The notes under the pieces: model-generated
The model's input: only the letters and a program-made list of their open reading frames with translations
Databases searched by the model: none
What the model was told of the DNA's origin: nothing
Program-made: the position numbers and the translations under genes
In this document: piece after piece, positions 13,601 through 23,640 of the stretch
Layout: each line of letters begins with the position of its first letter
Position numbering within the stretch: the first letter of the stretch is position 1
Assembly: GCA_910591455.2 (NCBI GenBank)
Contig: OU342819.1
Location: 745,001 to 809,000, forward strand
Source of the DNA: Pholis gunnellus
Taxonomy: Eukaryota; Chordata; Actinopteri; Perciformes; Pholidae
Direction: 5' to 3'
DNA length: 64,000 nt

Positions 13601-16331
13601 ACTGTTTGCTTGTTTATTCAAAGTTTATTAATATTGAACCAGTCACCAAGTAAAAAGTAGATTCAATGAACGCTTCTTGAGTTATGCTAAAGACACAAGC
13701 ACCTATACAGACAGAGACTCCTTGGTGTGTAGTTAATGCTGCTACAGCGCCATCTATTGGCCAAATGGCACCACATTTGTTAAGGTCACTTATTTAGCAC
13801 AAAGCGTTCAGGAGATACAACAATAAATAAACACATACATATATATGGGTAATTTCCTAAGTTAGTTATTTTTATATCCAAATGTGCTCAGGAATTCACA
13901 TTAATAAATAAAAACATCAAATAAAAAAAGCAGAATTTCAAGGACCAGTTACGTTTGATTATCACCATACCAACCACGGAGATCAGGTAGAGATGAATGT
14001 GTTTTGCCGATGGTAGCTAGCTAGTGTTCCATTGCATGCAATGACATCACGTAGCCCCAAAGGGGATGATGGTTACTTTCAACTTAACACTAGCTGTCAT
14101 ACAACACAGAAATGGTACTGGAATGTAGTGGGCGGTATGACCAAAAAATGTTTAAGATTCTGGCGGTTTCACGGTATTTTTTTTTTATATAGGTTTATAG
14201 TGGCTTACTCTACTGTCAGGAGCACATAGAATATAAAAACATTTGAATGTCATCGTGTATAAAGGCTTTGCTTACTATAGGGTGTGCTCGTTTGTTCGTA
14301 TAATGTTGGGATAGCAGTTTGGTTGAAGTATTGTAAGACATATCTTGAATCCAGTGTTGTAATCATTGCTCTGAGTCTTTCTCGACTGTCTGTAGTGGGA
14401 CCATGTCCTTGCAGAGCTGGATCGTTATTGCGTTCGTAATGTCGCTCCACCACTTGCTTTTCTTGTCATAGGCAGCGCCTCGAGCAAATGCCTCTTCAAG
14501 CGATGTCTGACCCTTTGGCTTCACTGTTTCACTCGCGTTAACGTTACCGGTTGACGACCGTAATTACACTCTTGGTATTCCAACACACGTTTTCTGCTGA
14601 GGTGATGGAGTAAGTTGCTCGTGTTACCACCAGCGGCAACAACAGTGGCTCGAAAGACTTTACAATATATAGTCTTTTGGTCTATGTCGAGTTTTTTAAA
14701 CCAAAAAACTTCCAAACAGCAGACACAGCTCCTCTCTTGGGCACAGACTCTATCGGTGCATCTCCGGTCTGTCTTTGTTCATCCTGCATCGCTCTGTTCT
14801 GTTCTTTAATGTAACGTTACTGTAGCGACGGAGCCTCTGGCTGTTAACAGACTGTTGTGCATGAAGTGTCCATCTGTGTCTGTGGTTCACGTTTACCATG
14901 TTTTGTTAACTTAGTTAACTGTTATATTTGTATTATTACAGTTGTAACGTAAAAATCAAATATTTCATCAAAACCTAGCGGGCTAGCTAGCGAGCTGTAC
15001 CCAGCATGCCGTTCGGCGGTGTAAGTTTATAAATGTACAATTATTAGTGTTACAAATTGTTTATTTCACAAACTGTTGTGTCGTGGTGTTTTGCCCTGTT
15101 AAAGAGCATTAGTTGTGGGTTGTTAATCGTTGTGTTATAAAGTTATAACCATGATTAGGGGTCCCTCTCAATACACTCTAGTGAAGTAGCTCCAACTATA
15201 GCGCTCTTGGCGGCATACCATATATTTTGCTGCCTGTTGAAGAGTTACAGCAGTTGTTTCGGCTATGCACCAATATGGCGGTGTGTGAAAAAATAATATC
15301 ATACGGGAAATTAAAACTGGTATACTGCCCAGCACTACTGGAATGGTTTAGGAATGTTATGTCAGATGAAATTTTGCTAATGTCATGACGAACTAAATCC
15401 CGTCATATCAACCCCACTGAACATTTCTGGGGTGAAGTTGATTGCAGTGTCCACTCGACAGTCTGGACAGTTTCACAAAGCAATGAGGTCTGCATGCTCA
15501 GTTTTATGACAGGATTGCTAGAGGTGTTAAGTCAATACCACAGTGTGAACAAGCTGGTTCTAAGTGATACAGAATATATGTTTCTGAGGTCACAGAGTGT
15601 ATATCTATAAAAAGAGTTTCTCTCCACTCTCCACATATGTTACACATGTCTACACATACAACTAAACAACAAATAAAATCAGAAACATATTACTACACGA
15701 TCAGAGACTTACCTTTGCTGAGGCTCTCCCAAGTTCATCAATAACTGTGGCTATGTGGGCTTGAAGCTGTGGCCTACAATCACAACAGAGTAGTAGAATA
15801 TGAGTGAAAAGCAGTGGTTAAATGACAAACAACAAAGGGAAGCTATTTCCTAGGTTTGAAACCACTTCCTGTGGATGCTCCGCCTCTTCCTCACAGTACT
15901 ACTACATGCAGGAGGTCGATGGGCATGAAGTGTCCATGGTTCACGTTTACCATGTTTTGTTAACTTAATTTGGAACACACAGCCTGCTGTCATTTTCTCA
16001 ATATTGTCCTGTTATATTTTTTATATTACAGTTGTAACGTAAAAATCAAATATTTCATCAAAACAACAGGAGCATTTAACTTTGTCGGCTTAAATGCACA
16101 GTTTAAACGGAGTTTGGAATGACATTCTCTCTATATAAGAGATCCAGAGATGGTCCTGTTGTTGGTAACTGTATATACAAATAGCACGCTAACGTAACGT
16201 TACAATAAAGAGAAAAGTGATTCACATATTCTGACTTACATTCCTGCTGATTTACGACCAGCAACAAGGGTCTGGTCCAAGATGGAGACCCTCTCGGAGA
16301 ATAACTGGTTAATGTCAAAAGGAAACTCCAT
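2337..16331 (-). CDS. atat1: Alpha-tubulin N-acetyltransferase 1, nine coding exons, 3' end not found
   Basis: The enzyme acetylates Lys40 of alpha-tubulin inside microtubules, using acetyl-CoA. Minus-strand exons: 16331-16240, 15773-15713, 7788-7697, 7469-7412, 7272-7159, 5668-5567, 5321-5276, 3600-3526, 2550-2337. They join in frame for 284 codons plus two bases, all with GT/AG borders. The start is MEFPFDINQLF, matching the family N-terminus. Key family residues are present: Q53 (AQQL), C114 (EAEPLC), an acetyl-CoA loop QRHGYG at 125-130 and D151 (YDRPS). A basic, Ser/Pro-rich tail follows the fold. The last exon ends AG|GTAAGA; reading through gives an immediate stop, so either a further exon lies left of the window or an alternative end is used. 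Intron 2 is about 7.9 kb and full of transposons. Confidence 0.95.
3526..3600 (-). CDS. atat1: atat1 coding exon 8
   Basis: 75 nt. Encodes AAQLRKVPLRKPDGEIKPYS and LMERE plus one base; the human counterpart includes AEGDIKPYSSSDRE. It begins the disordered, basic C-terminal tail. Donor AAG|GTGAAC. Confidence 0.9.
5276..5321 (-). CDS. atat1: atat1 coding exon 7
   Basis: 46 nt. Encodes ANNFVVFQGFFLNRS plus one base, matching human VNNFVIFEGFF at the end of the catalytic domain. Acceptor GTCCAG, donor CAG|GTAACT. Confidence 0.93.
5567..5668 (-). CDS. atat1: atat1 coding exon 6 (conserved Asp)
   Basis: 102 nt, 34 codons. Contains YDRPSPKFLSFLAKHYCL, matching human IDRPSQKLLKFLNKHYNL; the Asp is the conserved active-site residue. 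Donor CAG|GTACAG. Confidence 0.95.
7159..7272 (-). CDS. atat1: atat1 coding exon 5 (acetyl-CoA binding loop)
   Basis: 114 nt, 38 codons. Contains EAEPLCVLDFYI, with the conserved Cys, and QRHGYG, the GNAT-type acetyl-CoA loop. Acceptor CTCCACAG, donor CAG|GTGAAA. Confidence 0.95.
7412..7469 (-). CDS. atat1: atat1 coding exon 4
   Basis: 58 nt. Encodes GGRGVVVGFLKVGYKKLFLL, the strand region that in human reads GAIIGFIKVGYKKLFVL. Donor CTG|GTAAGT. The neighbouring AG at 7469-7468 was rejected as the acceptor because it would break the frame. Confidence 0.93.
7625..7661. repeat. (TG)n microsatellite
   Basis: About 18 TG units in atat1 intron 3-side sequence, immediately downstream (on the minus strand) of exon 3. 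Confidence 0.95.
7697..7788 (-). CDS. atat1: atat1 coding exon 3
   Basis: 92 nt. Encodes AQQLPASITSASKLQSQRHQ and then LYLLKDGESN. It contains the conserved Gln of the AQ(N/Q)L motif. Donor GG|GTACAT, acceptor CCACAG. Confidence 0.93.
7789..9709. other. atat1 intron 2, part without a recognised element
   Basis: No exon seen. The last 150 bases (about 9560-9709) look like part of an old repeat that continues at 11366-11470, on the other side of the Tc1 insertion, but I cannot name it. Confidence 0.4.
9710..11363 (+). mobile_element. Tc1-like DNA transposon, degenerate
   Basis: The ends are inverted repeats beginning CAGTCCCTGACAAAAGTCTT (left) and ending GACTTTTGTCAGGGACTG (right). Each is flanked by TA, the Tc1/mariner target duplication. 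The element is about 1.65 kb, the usual size. It lies in atat1 intron 2 in the opposite orientation to the gene. The transposase reading frame inside is broken, so the copy is inactive. Confidence 0.93.
10069..11040 (+). pseudogene. Tc1-like transposase pseudogene (DD34E type)
   Basis: The ATG at 10069 opens MPKIHPETKALIIKRLKTRS, then a helix-turn-helix (AEVADTFNVSQRQVQRIRKR) and the GRPRKT basic hook. A TGA at 10276-10278 stands where the family has Arg; CGA to TGA is a typical CpG decay. Homology continues through the catalytic core (FSDES, VWGYIQYGGV) with frameshifts and a deletion near 10430 and 10760. The last frame (10804-11040) holds DWPAQSPDMNIIEHVWGRMK, which includes the third catalytic acidic position. 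At least one nonsense and two frame changes make it non-functional. Confidence 0.9.
11474..11550. repeat. Two tandem copies of an about 41-bp AT-rich unit
   Basis: The unit TATATGCATATATACATATA... (ending ATATACTGTA) occurs twice in direct succession just left of the TIR-bounded element. Confidence 0.85.
11726..12935. repeat. Seven dispersed copies of an about 19-bp motif
   Basis: Copies related to GTTGTGCCACCTGACATT are at 12069-12088, 12093-12112, 12547-12564, 12569-12587, 12726-12743 and 12915-12935 (plus), and 11726-11745 (inverted). Two pairs are spaced 22-24 bp apart. Translation around them is not conserved, so this looks like a DNA-level motif. Confidence 0.8.
12310..12353. repeat. 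Short minisatellite, unit ACACACTCCAC
   Basis: Three near-perfect units of CACACACACTCC lie inside the TIR-bounded element. Confidence 0.8.
13306..14029. other. atat1 intron 2, unassigned
   Basis: AT-rich intron sequence with no exon or named repeat recognised. Confidence 0.4.
14125..15336 (-). mobile_element. hAT-type non-autonomous element
   Basis: It is flanked by perfect 8-bp duplications ACTGGAAT at 14117-14124 and 15337-15344, the hAT hallmark. The ends are imperfect inverted repeats: GTAGTGGGCGGTATGACC on the left and GGTATACTGCCCAGCACT on the right. It is 1.2 kb long and keeps only part of a transposase on its minus strand, so it could move only with help from another element. It lies in atat1 intron 2. 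Confidence 0.88.
14250..14715 (-). pseudogene. BED-type zinc finger / hAT transposase N-terminal fragment
   Basis: Minus-strand frames encode WFKKLDIDQKTIYCKV..., AAGGNTSNLLHHLSRKR and LEYQE: the BED-finger pattern of ZBED-like hAT proteins. They are followed by SLEEAFARGAAYDKKSKWW, QLCKDMVPLQTVEKDSEQ and TTLDSRYVLQYFNQTAIPTL. Frames change between 14520 and 14450 and again near 14360. The catalytic domain and C-terminus are absent. Confidence 0.8.
15713..15773 (-). CDS. atat1: atat1 coding exon 2
   Basis: 61 nt. Acceptor TTGTAG, donor AAG|GTAAGT. With the two bases of exon 1 it encodes MPQLQAHIATVIDELGRASA and a Lys, matching the conserved helix before the catalytic fold. Confidence 0.93.
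15924..16064 (+). repeat. Diverged copy of hAT-internal sequence in atat1 intron 1
   Basis: This stretch (CATGAAGTGTCC..., GTTCACGTTTACCATGTTTT, ATTACAGTTGTAACGTAAAA to ATTTCATCAAAAC) matches 14859-14974 inside the hAT element. It carries about 45 extra bases, which may be the longer ancestral form. It looks like a second fragment of the same family. Confidence 0.8.
16240..16331 (-). CDS. atat1: atat1 coding exon 1
   Basis: The exon starts at the ATG (16331-16329) and encodes 30 codons, MEFPFDINQLFSERVSILDQ onward, plus two bases. Donor is AAT|GTAAGT. The N-terminal segment matches ATAT1 closely (human begins MEFPFDVDALFPER). Confidence 0.93.
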
Positions 16332-17200
16332 GATACCTCTTAGACAGATTCTAATATCTCAGTTAGCAGAGAAAACAGCCAATGCTAGTAATATTCAGCA
16401 GAGCTCAAGCGCTGAGCTACCTAGCCATCTAGCTAACGGAGCTTTTGGTTATCGGTCAAAGCTGATTCGTCAGCGCAAAAACAACAGTTAGCTAGCTGCT
16501 AGCAGTCCAAAGGTAACACCATTTCAACCACGCGTTGCCAAAGTTTGAGGGACACTTAATAACGCTCCGTGTGAGCTGCAATAACAGGCACCTGCTGTCT
16601 ACTACGTTGTCATTGCAGCTCCATTGTGTCGTATGAGTCCCTCCCTAGCAACATAAAACCGTAATGTGTCTAAAAGTCACAGCGGCGTCTTTCTGCTGTA
16701 ACTACTAACGCCTCGTTAAGAAACATGACTGAACATTTCCCAGAGTAAGACATTAAGTTGAACACGTATAAGATAATATCGGTAATACCGTAGAAATCCA
16801 ACTTCTACTCCGTAATATAATTTTTCCACAATTGTTAGGGAACATTTGGTTCCGGTTTTACGGTAAAATTGATGAAGCTAGACGGAGGCTTGATTTGAAC
16901 AGCTTCACAGCAGCATCCCTGCTATTCCTGTACTAGCCACTACTGTTACCACTAATATTGGTAACAATAGACTACATCTAGTTCATTTAGAATCGTGGTT
17001 ATTAGTGAAAACATTATAATTTACATTCTGTCATTAGATGCTGTTTTGCATGCAAACAAAGAACAAATTATTTTATGGTACACAATATTTGCATAATTAG
17101 ATGACAATTTGCTAGTACCGCCATTCTTTGATCAAAATCCTCTATCACTTTACAGACAGATTTAAAGGGATCTGTCTCATGATATAAGCTTGTAGCTAAT
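16332..17200. other. atat1 5' flank
   Basis: Sequence upstream of the atat1 start codon. It must hold the 5' UTR and promoter, but I see no clear TATA box or initiator. No repeat recognised. Confidence 0.45.
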
Positions 17201-17217
17201 AGGCTATTATTAACCTA

Positions 17218-17348
17218 TTTAAAAAAAATGTACATACTGCTTTTGTATTAGCCTATATTATAGGCTATAATATATAAGCTATAATATAATGTATATTATA
17301 TATAATATACATATAATATATGTATTAGCCTATATTATAGGCTAATAC
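17218..17348. repeat. AT-rich palindromic sequence
   Basis: GTATTAGCCTATATTATAGG occurs twice (about 17247 and 17322) around runs of TATAATATA. Most of the segment is self-complementary and could fold as a long hairpin. Confidence 0.8.
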
Positions 17349-19551
17349 AATACCGTGCGCGATACACAGAGCAGGGGACCATGTAGTGACAGTCGTGACA
17401 TGCCGGAGTGTAAATAAATTACGCAAAATTAACTCGTCCTTCAAGGGGGGCGGGAGGGCGGGCCGCCCCCCAATAACATGGTAGGGGAAACACTGAAATG
17501 GTTCAGAGACCAGAATAGATTTGGAATTTTGGATAAATTCAATGTATTGTAAATCCATATAAATCAATTTAGTATGCAATCAATATAATGTGTTTATATT
17601 TACAGTACAACTACTGTCATAAAGGTCCACTTAATCATTTTGGAACAGACCATTGACTGACAGTAGTCTGTAAAGTAATTTTTAAACACATTTTTAAACA
17701 CCATGGCAACACTAGCTTATCTAATTTTACAAGTGAAAGCAGAAAAGTAAAAACTCTATAATGATCTTGACTGCTACCTTTGTGAAACTGTTTTTTAATT
17801 TTGGTGGACACAGTCATTGTTATGTGGATTCATCTCCATGGTTTCTGATTTCATTACATAAATAATAATTCTCATAATTTGATCTTCTTTATGTAAATGA
17901 GTGGACAATTGTAACAATCATCTTTCAATATAATTTGGTCCCAAACAACACTGCAGAGTACAGCCAATAGCCTAAAAGCATACTATAGACTGAGTGAATA
18001 CAAAAATAACTAACAGGCAACATAATGTTATTACAGGGCTGCTTTGTTGCATCGCACTACAACATACAGATATTTCTGTTTCGGTCCTTCAGTATAAACC
18101 CTCTGTTAGTTTCATGTTACAATTGAGTGACAGATCCACCAGCAGCCAGTGTTACCACACAGTGGTGCTGCAAGCAAACACATTCTGAAGCCTGACACCA
18201 TTTATATCACTGGTTTAGTCCTTAGCTGTGTTTTCACAACAATACAATTATATACCATGATATACAAATATGTTTACCAGTAGAAGAAGTGGTACTGGTA
18301 TCAGTAGTATCAGTAAGAAGTTATCAATACATACTAAAAAACCTGAATTATTGAGTGGAGAAACACAATGAAAACTGATTTCTCCCATCAAAGTTTTTGC
18401 ATTTGGGGCCCGTGGTGCATGGCCCCACCAGAGGGTGATGTTGTACAGAAGAAGTTGTAGGCTTTTCTCTATTTCAGACACAATAATGGCAAACTCAACC
18501 GTGTCTACATTATAAAATTTTTGCAAATTTTCATCATATTCTGACTGAAATCTCTTCTCTTTAAACATATTGCTGCGTTGTGTGTGTAACTTTGTCATTG
18601 TGCCTGAAGCTGCTTGCCCGTTTCCACTTGGTGGGGCATGACAGAACTGGACCTACTGCACTTGTACGACAAACCATTATGCGCATGTACGCGCACGTTC
18701 AACGTGATCATTTAGATTGTGAGTGTAGCCTGATGGCCAGGGCCCCTAGAAGCATCCCGTTAGTTGTTTTTAATGGTGCAAGGGTGTACACGTCTTACTA
18801 GCTAGCTAAAAAGAGATTTATATTGTACTTATATTAATGTTACATTAACAGTATGACCCGATTATTTGATGACAATACAATTTATCACTTTACTCCCTGG
18901 AGCAAAAATTGGAAACAAAACATTTGGGACCACATCGACCGGATGACTTAATCATATCTCAAGAAGGAAAAGATGAAAAAGAGATAATTCAACCACGAGT
19001 GGTTCTGAAGGTAAACTTGGCTAACTGCTAAAATATAAGCCCTGTTTTCATTTCCATGTCTTCTTTTCGGAGGGGAAACTGTCTGGACAGCAAGTAGATT
19101 TAAAGACTTGAAACATCTTTCAGAAAAGCTGGTAAAACACGAGAGGTAAGCATCGCATGTGAATAATTCCATCAAGTAAGGTTTACTGGGAACAACGAGC
19201 GTTGCCTCTCAGCTTGGCGGTGCATACAGACGTGGCATTGAACAATACAACCGCCAGACTGAAGAAAACCGCTATGTTCTAGGCAGAATTATAACATGTA
19301 TAAAACCTTGTGGAACGGGTGAAATTTCCTTGCATGGACATGACGAGTCTGCTGGCTCGTTAAACCCTGGCTTTTTGAGATGCATATTTGAGACTAAGTA
19401 CGAGGGAGGGAGACTCCAGACTAAGGAACCATTATGATGCTCAACCCTTTTTTAAGGGCACTTCAGCCATTATTCAAAACTAACTTTTGAATTGCATGTA
19501 CGATGTTGAGGTTGAGGTTGAGGTTGCTCAACAGATGCCAGAGCTACTGTG
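17349..19551. other. Intergenic, unassigned
   Basis: No gene recognised. A GC-rich patch at 17440-17472 (GGGGGGCGGGAGGGCGGGCC) resembles transposon end sequence but has no partner. The open frame at 18248-18598 (minus) has no recognisable domain. Confidence 0.4.
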
Positions 19552-19998
19552 GTAGTCTACAAGTACGTCAGCATTAATGTGCGGTGTGATTGGTCAGTGG
19601 GCTAGACTGTTGTGACGTTGAAGCAGCTAGCAAAAGTTAGTAGTAGTAGTAAGAGTTCAAGTTGAAAGATATGTAAGAAGTTATGACATTGACATGACAT
19701 TTTTAGCGTTTTGCTTGGTGTAGATTATTTTCTTTTTTTTACCTAGCTTGGTTTTTTTAACACTCAATGGATGAAGGAGGAGAAACGGATTTCTCAAGGG
19801 CATTTCCAGAAAAACTTGACATCATAAGAAAGGGTCGGCCAACCCCACAGCTAGCAGCCCTGACCCAGCCAGGAAAAGGATTTGTACGAACGGTATTCCT
19901 GGCTGACAGCGTGAGAAAAGTGTTGCACATTTTATGGCTGGGAATGCGTTTCATTTGTGACTGAGCATCTTGGTGTTTGGAGCTGTTTGGAGCTACGC
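19552..19998 (+). mobile_element. Fragment of the CAGTGGCGGGCC hAT family
   Basis: It matches the 5' half of the family members at 48001, 52811 and 60118: GATTGGTCAGTGGGC promoter-like block, then an ATG frame. Both ends are missing; the right side runs into an (AT)n tract. The frame 19767-19964 encodes MDEGGETDFSRAFPEKLDII, then RKGRPTPQLAALTQPGKGFV, the N-terminus of a ZMYM1-like, TTF-finger hAT transposase as I recall it from fish proteins. This is the copy here in which that frame is longest. Confidence 0.75.
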
Positions 19999-20005
19999 TA
20001 TATAG

Positions 20006-20048
<43 letters not shown>
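19999..20048. repeat. (TA)n microsatellite
   Basis: About 50 bases of alternating TA at the truncated end of the hAT-family fragment. Confidence 0.95.
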
Positions 20049-20051
<3 letters not shown>

Positions 20052-20069
20052 CTTATATAGACGTATCAC

Positions 20070-20495
20070 ATGTGCAAATCGACCAATCATAGGCTTCGAA
20101 AACTGCCAATACACACACAGGGAGCGACGCCCCTGAGAGGTCAAAAATGGTTCAGAATGATGCCAAACTGCTGTATTAGATAGATTAGTTAGTGATAAAA
20201 CAAGTGAAATATATAGTTATATTGTATATAAAATTAGAATAGAACAGCTGGAAACCTGGTTCCAAAATTCGGAAAATTCCGAATTTTGGCTTGACCTGGC
20301 ATGAACTCTCTGTACTCCAACCTCTATAAACTTGGCCTGCTTCACTTTATCAAAGCCAATTCTTTTTAAAAAAGGACTGCTGACATGTTGTGCTATGATT
20401 GTGGAGAGTTTTAGGCTTACTGCTGCATTATTTCAAAGACAAAAGTGCTTTCTTTTCCAGGCGAACCTGAACATTTTCAATTTCAGCTGTGTGTT
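20070..20495 (+). repeat. Unnamed dispersed repeat, copy 1
   Basis: This segment matches 58478-58935 in inverted orientation. Shared blocks are ATGCCAAACTGCTGTATTAG, AGTGAAATATATAGTTATAT, AAAAGGACTGCTGAC and GGCGAACCTGAA. No coding potential. I do not recognise the family. Confidence 0.8.
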
Positions 20496-22682
20496 ATATT
20501 CATTCAGCAGAGGAGTTTTTGGCACTATGTTTCAAGGTCTCTATTAAATTCCTTGATCAAATAAGTCAATGTTCAATGAGTAGCAACTATAGCATTTTTG
20601 GAAGTAGTAATAGTGGAATTTTGAGGGGAAAGTAGTGTCCCATGACAGTCTTCCTTTTCCAGAGGATTTTCTACCTAAACTACAGATTTTTTTTCTCCAA
20701 AGTTTTCTGCTTAAAATTGCCCAAATTTAAACACAGTGAATTTAATATACTGACTACAGAATCTATTTACAGCTTCAATCCAAATTTGTTAGCAGTGACC
20801 TTATATGGGTCACACTGTTATGTGATAAACCCCTCCTCCATGATTGTGGAAAATGTTGCAACAAGCCTAACCTAACAGGAACAAACATTCTGCATACGCA
20901 ACGGCTCAGGGGTTTAAAAGGTGACAGGAAACCACAGGTTTCACAAAGAGTTTCATCCACCTCTACAAACCTCCAGACCTCTCCACCCCTTCAATCCCTC
21001 CTCCCTCCTCCCTCCTGATCCTCCCCGAGCCTCCACGAGGCTCGCCCAGACAGGTAGAAAGTTCAATGGGAATCCTGCATTGCCTCATTATCCAGCCACT
21101 GTTGCATAACTCTGGTGTTTTCTTTTTTTTCTGAAATCCTCGCATCACATTCTCAAATGCATGTGCTAACTGGTCCCCATGTGACTAAACTCATCTCTTA
21201 TCCTCTGGAATGGTTTCTATTTGAATTTCCTCATTGGCACACCATACCATGTTTTTCAAAGTTTGGACTCAGTCCCTTAGTTTAAATGGATGAACATCTT
21301 AATGCTACACTGATGTTCTAGACCATAGTATGCTTTTAACTTTGTGCCAACAGTTTGTGTTTGTCCCTTTGCTGTTTAAACAGAGCCATCCTGTGCACAA
21401 AGTGAGCTCCATAAAGGGCTCTCCCAGTTTGTTGTGAAAGAACTGGACTGGCCTGCACATCATCATATTTATCATACTTCTAAGGAATAAGAGACATTTA
21501 TCAAGCAACTTACTCCTACTCACAGCCAAGCTCACTTATTATTATTCATGTCTTATGAAATCTGACATAATCACTCCAAAACATGTCTCAGAAGGTGTAC
21601 GTTCACCGCTGCAATTAAGAGCATGTTTAGTCTTCTAATTTGAAAAGTATGTTATTCTTAAGTTTGTGTGTATGACTATAAGTGGGTGGTTTTTCCACTT
21701 TATCTTTCTCAAGTAAAGTCCAAAAATGTTACTGCTCATGGTGTCACAATCTCATGTTCAACTATCACATGAGGCTGTAATGTTCAGTTGTCCAAATACT
21801 AACACAAACAGTACAATGTAGTTTAGATAGATGCTGTACATACATGTTTTTCATCTGGCTCTGTCAAAAAGGATTTCACTAGATGCCCAAAACTATTACT
21901 GACAAATGGAATTGTAAAGACCAACATTCTATTGTGAAATTACTCTCACTTGACAGGTGTTAAGAATGGAATCAAGCCAAGAAGAGAAGACATGGGGTTC
22001 CCCCTTGCCCTCCTCAAACAACCTCCTGTATCTCCCTTGTTACCTGAAGGCAACGTGGTTGAGGAAGTTCCTCAAGTTTTTTTTATATAAAAGGGAATTT
22101 GCTTCTTGTGACAGATATAGAAACAAAAAACACGTCAAGAGCAGGGGATGTACTGCAACGAGGAGAGTTTTCTTCTCAATAATTCTTTGTAATTCTTGTA
22201 ATGCAAAATTAGATGCAGAAACTTAGTAAAAGTATACTTCTGTAGACTACAAGAGGAGGGGCAAAAATGCTCTTTTGCACATCCTTCCTGTCATGTTTTT
22301 ATTTAGCTGCTGAAATCCCCCTCACTATAATGTTCCTCTTCATTTACTTCATACATTACTATTTATCAAGTTAAATAAATGCTCAAAAATACTCAGTCCA
22401 TCTGTTCTTGTTTAATTGCTAACGTAAATATTTACAATTATCATATTATAATCAAGTTTAAGTACAGTATTGTGAGTGCCCAGAATTCACTACCACTGTT
22501 TAATCAATGCTAGGAAGAGTTTTATACAGATCTGAAACTACTTATCCATCAGGTTGAACTGTGAAATAATCCAGTTATTGAAGTATAAAAAGAGATGAAT
22601 TCATTATTATTGTAGTTAAACAGATTGAAAATACATCAATCTAACTACCCACCTTGACTAGAACCAACCGTATGAACCATTT
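20496..22682. other. Intergenic, unassigned
   Basis: No gene or named repeat recognised. It has a pyrimidine-rich CCTCCCTCC run near 20997-21020. The open frame 21957-22226 has no domain I recognise. Confidence 0.4.
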
Positions 22683-23640
22683 CAATTCGAATTCAGATCT
22701 CATCACAGCACAGAAACTTCCCTGATCAAAGTCACCAACGACCTCCTCCTCTCCTCTGATGACCACTCCCTCAACATCCTAATACTACTTGACCTCGTGC
22801 AGCCTTTGACACCATCAACCACTCAATCCTCCTTTCCCGTCTCGAATCCTCCCTCCACATCACTGGCACAGCCCTCTCCTGGTTCAAATCATACCTCTCC
22901 AACCATGAACAGTTCATTAGTATCAATAAATTCAAGTCTGACACAGCCCCAGTCTCTCAAGGTGTCCCCCAAGGTTCAGTACCCGATCCCCTCCTCTTCA
23001 TCCTCTACCTGCTCCCCCTTGGCGACGTCATACAACACCATGGTCTCCATTTCCACTGCTATGTTGACAACACTCAGCTCTACATCTCCACCAAATCCAT
23101 CACGCTCCCAACCACAAAAGCTGCCTCACAGATATAAAAACCTGGATGCAAGCCAACTTTCTCAAACTCAACAGTGACAAATCTGGAATCCCCATCATCG
23201 GCCCCAAATCACTGAACAGATCACTAAACAAATCCCACCACAGCTTCTCCGCCTGCATTGATGGCACCACTGTTCCTGCTTCCACAAATGTCTGTAACCT
23301 TGGAATCATTTTTGATCAAGGCCTCTCCTTTGAACGCCACGTCAATCACATCACAAAAAATTATTTCATCTCAAAATGAAATAACAGCCGCTAAAACACT
23401 CATCCACGCCTTCATCCCCTCTCGACTAGACTACTGCAACAGCATCATGTACGGCTCATCCACCAAAATCATCAACAAACTACAATACATCCAGAACTCA
23501 GCTGCCCGTCTGCTCTCCCACTCCACCAGAGACCACATCACCCCAGTCCTTCAAAAACCTCCACTGGCAAAGAAGAAGTTCCAGATTCTCCACATCACAT
23601 ACAAAGCCCTTCACAACCACTTGCTGTGTGCACATAGTTT
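22683..23640 (+). pseudogene. LINE reverse transcriptase fragment (L2/CR1-like)
   Basis: Plus-strand frames encode SLIKVTNDLL, SAAFDTINHSILLSRLESSL-like sequence, SWFKSYLSNH, QGVPQGSV (22958-22981) and FHCYVDNTQLYIST (catalytic box near 23060-23071). Downstream come LDYCNSIMYGSSTKIINKLQ and IQNSAARLL, typical of the C-terminal RT region of L2/CR1-type LINEs. The catalytic YADD is YVDN here. The frame is broken by stops near 23137 and by frameshifts. Both ends are missing. Confidence 0.85.

Larger units (their letters stand above)
14030..15540 (+). pseudogene. Fossil Tc1/IS630-like transposase, split by a hAT insertion
   Basis: Left part (14032-14116) reads MHAMTSRSPKGDDGYFQLNT followed by SCHTTQ, resembling the catalytic DGYFQQDNAPCH region of IS630/Tc1-type transposases. 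The right part (about 15345-15540) reads NPTEHFWGEVD..SVHS, resembling the NPTEHFW...E region that follows it. Between them sits a hAT element with an 8-bp duplication. Only a fragment of the core remains. Confidence 0.7.

Noticed and set aside
18248..18598. 116-residue minus-strand frame
   Set aside because: No recognisable domain, homologue or splice context; cannot be supported as a gene.
19508..19531. GGTTGA tandem units resembling telomere repeat
   Set aside because: Only three units of GAGGTT type, not TTAGGG; too short to mean anything.
22797..23177. Ser/Thr/Pro-rich 126-residue frame
   Set aside because: Wrong frame of the LINE reverse transcriptase; the true frame shows QGVPQGS and the YVDN box.
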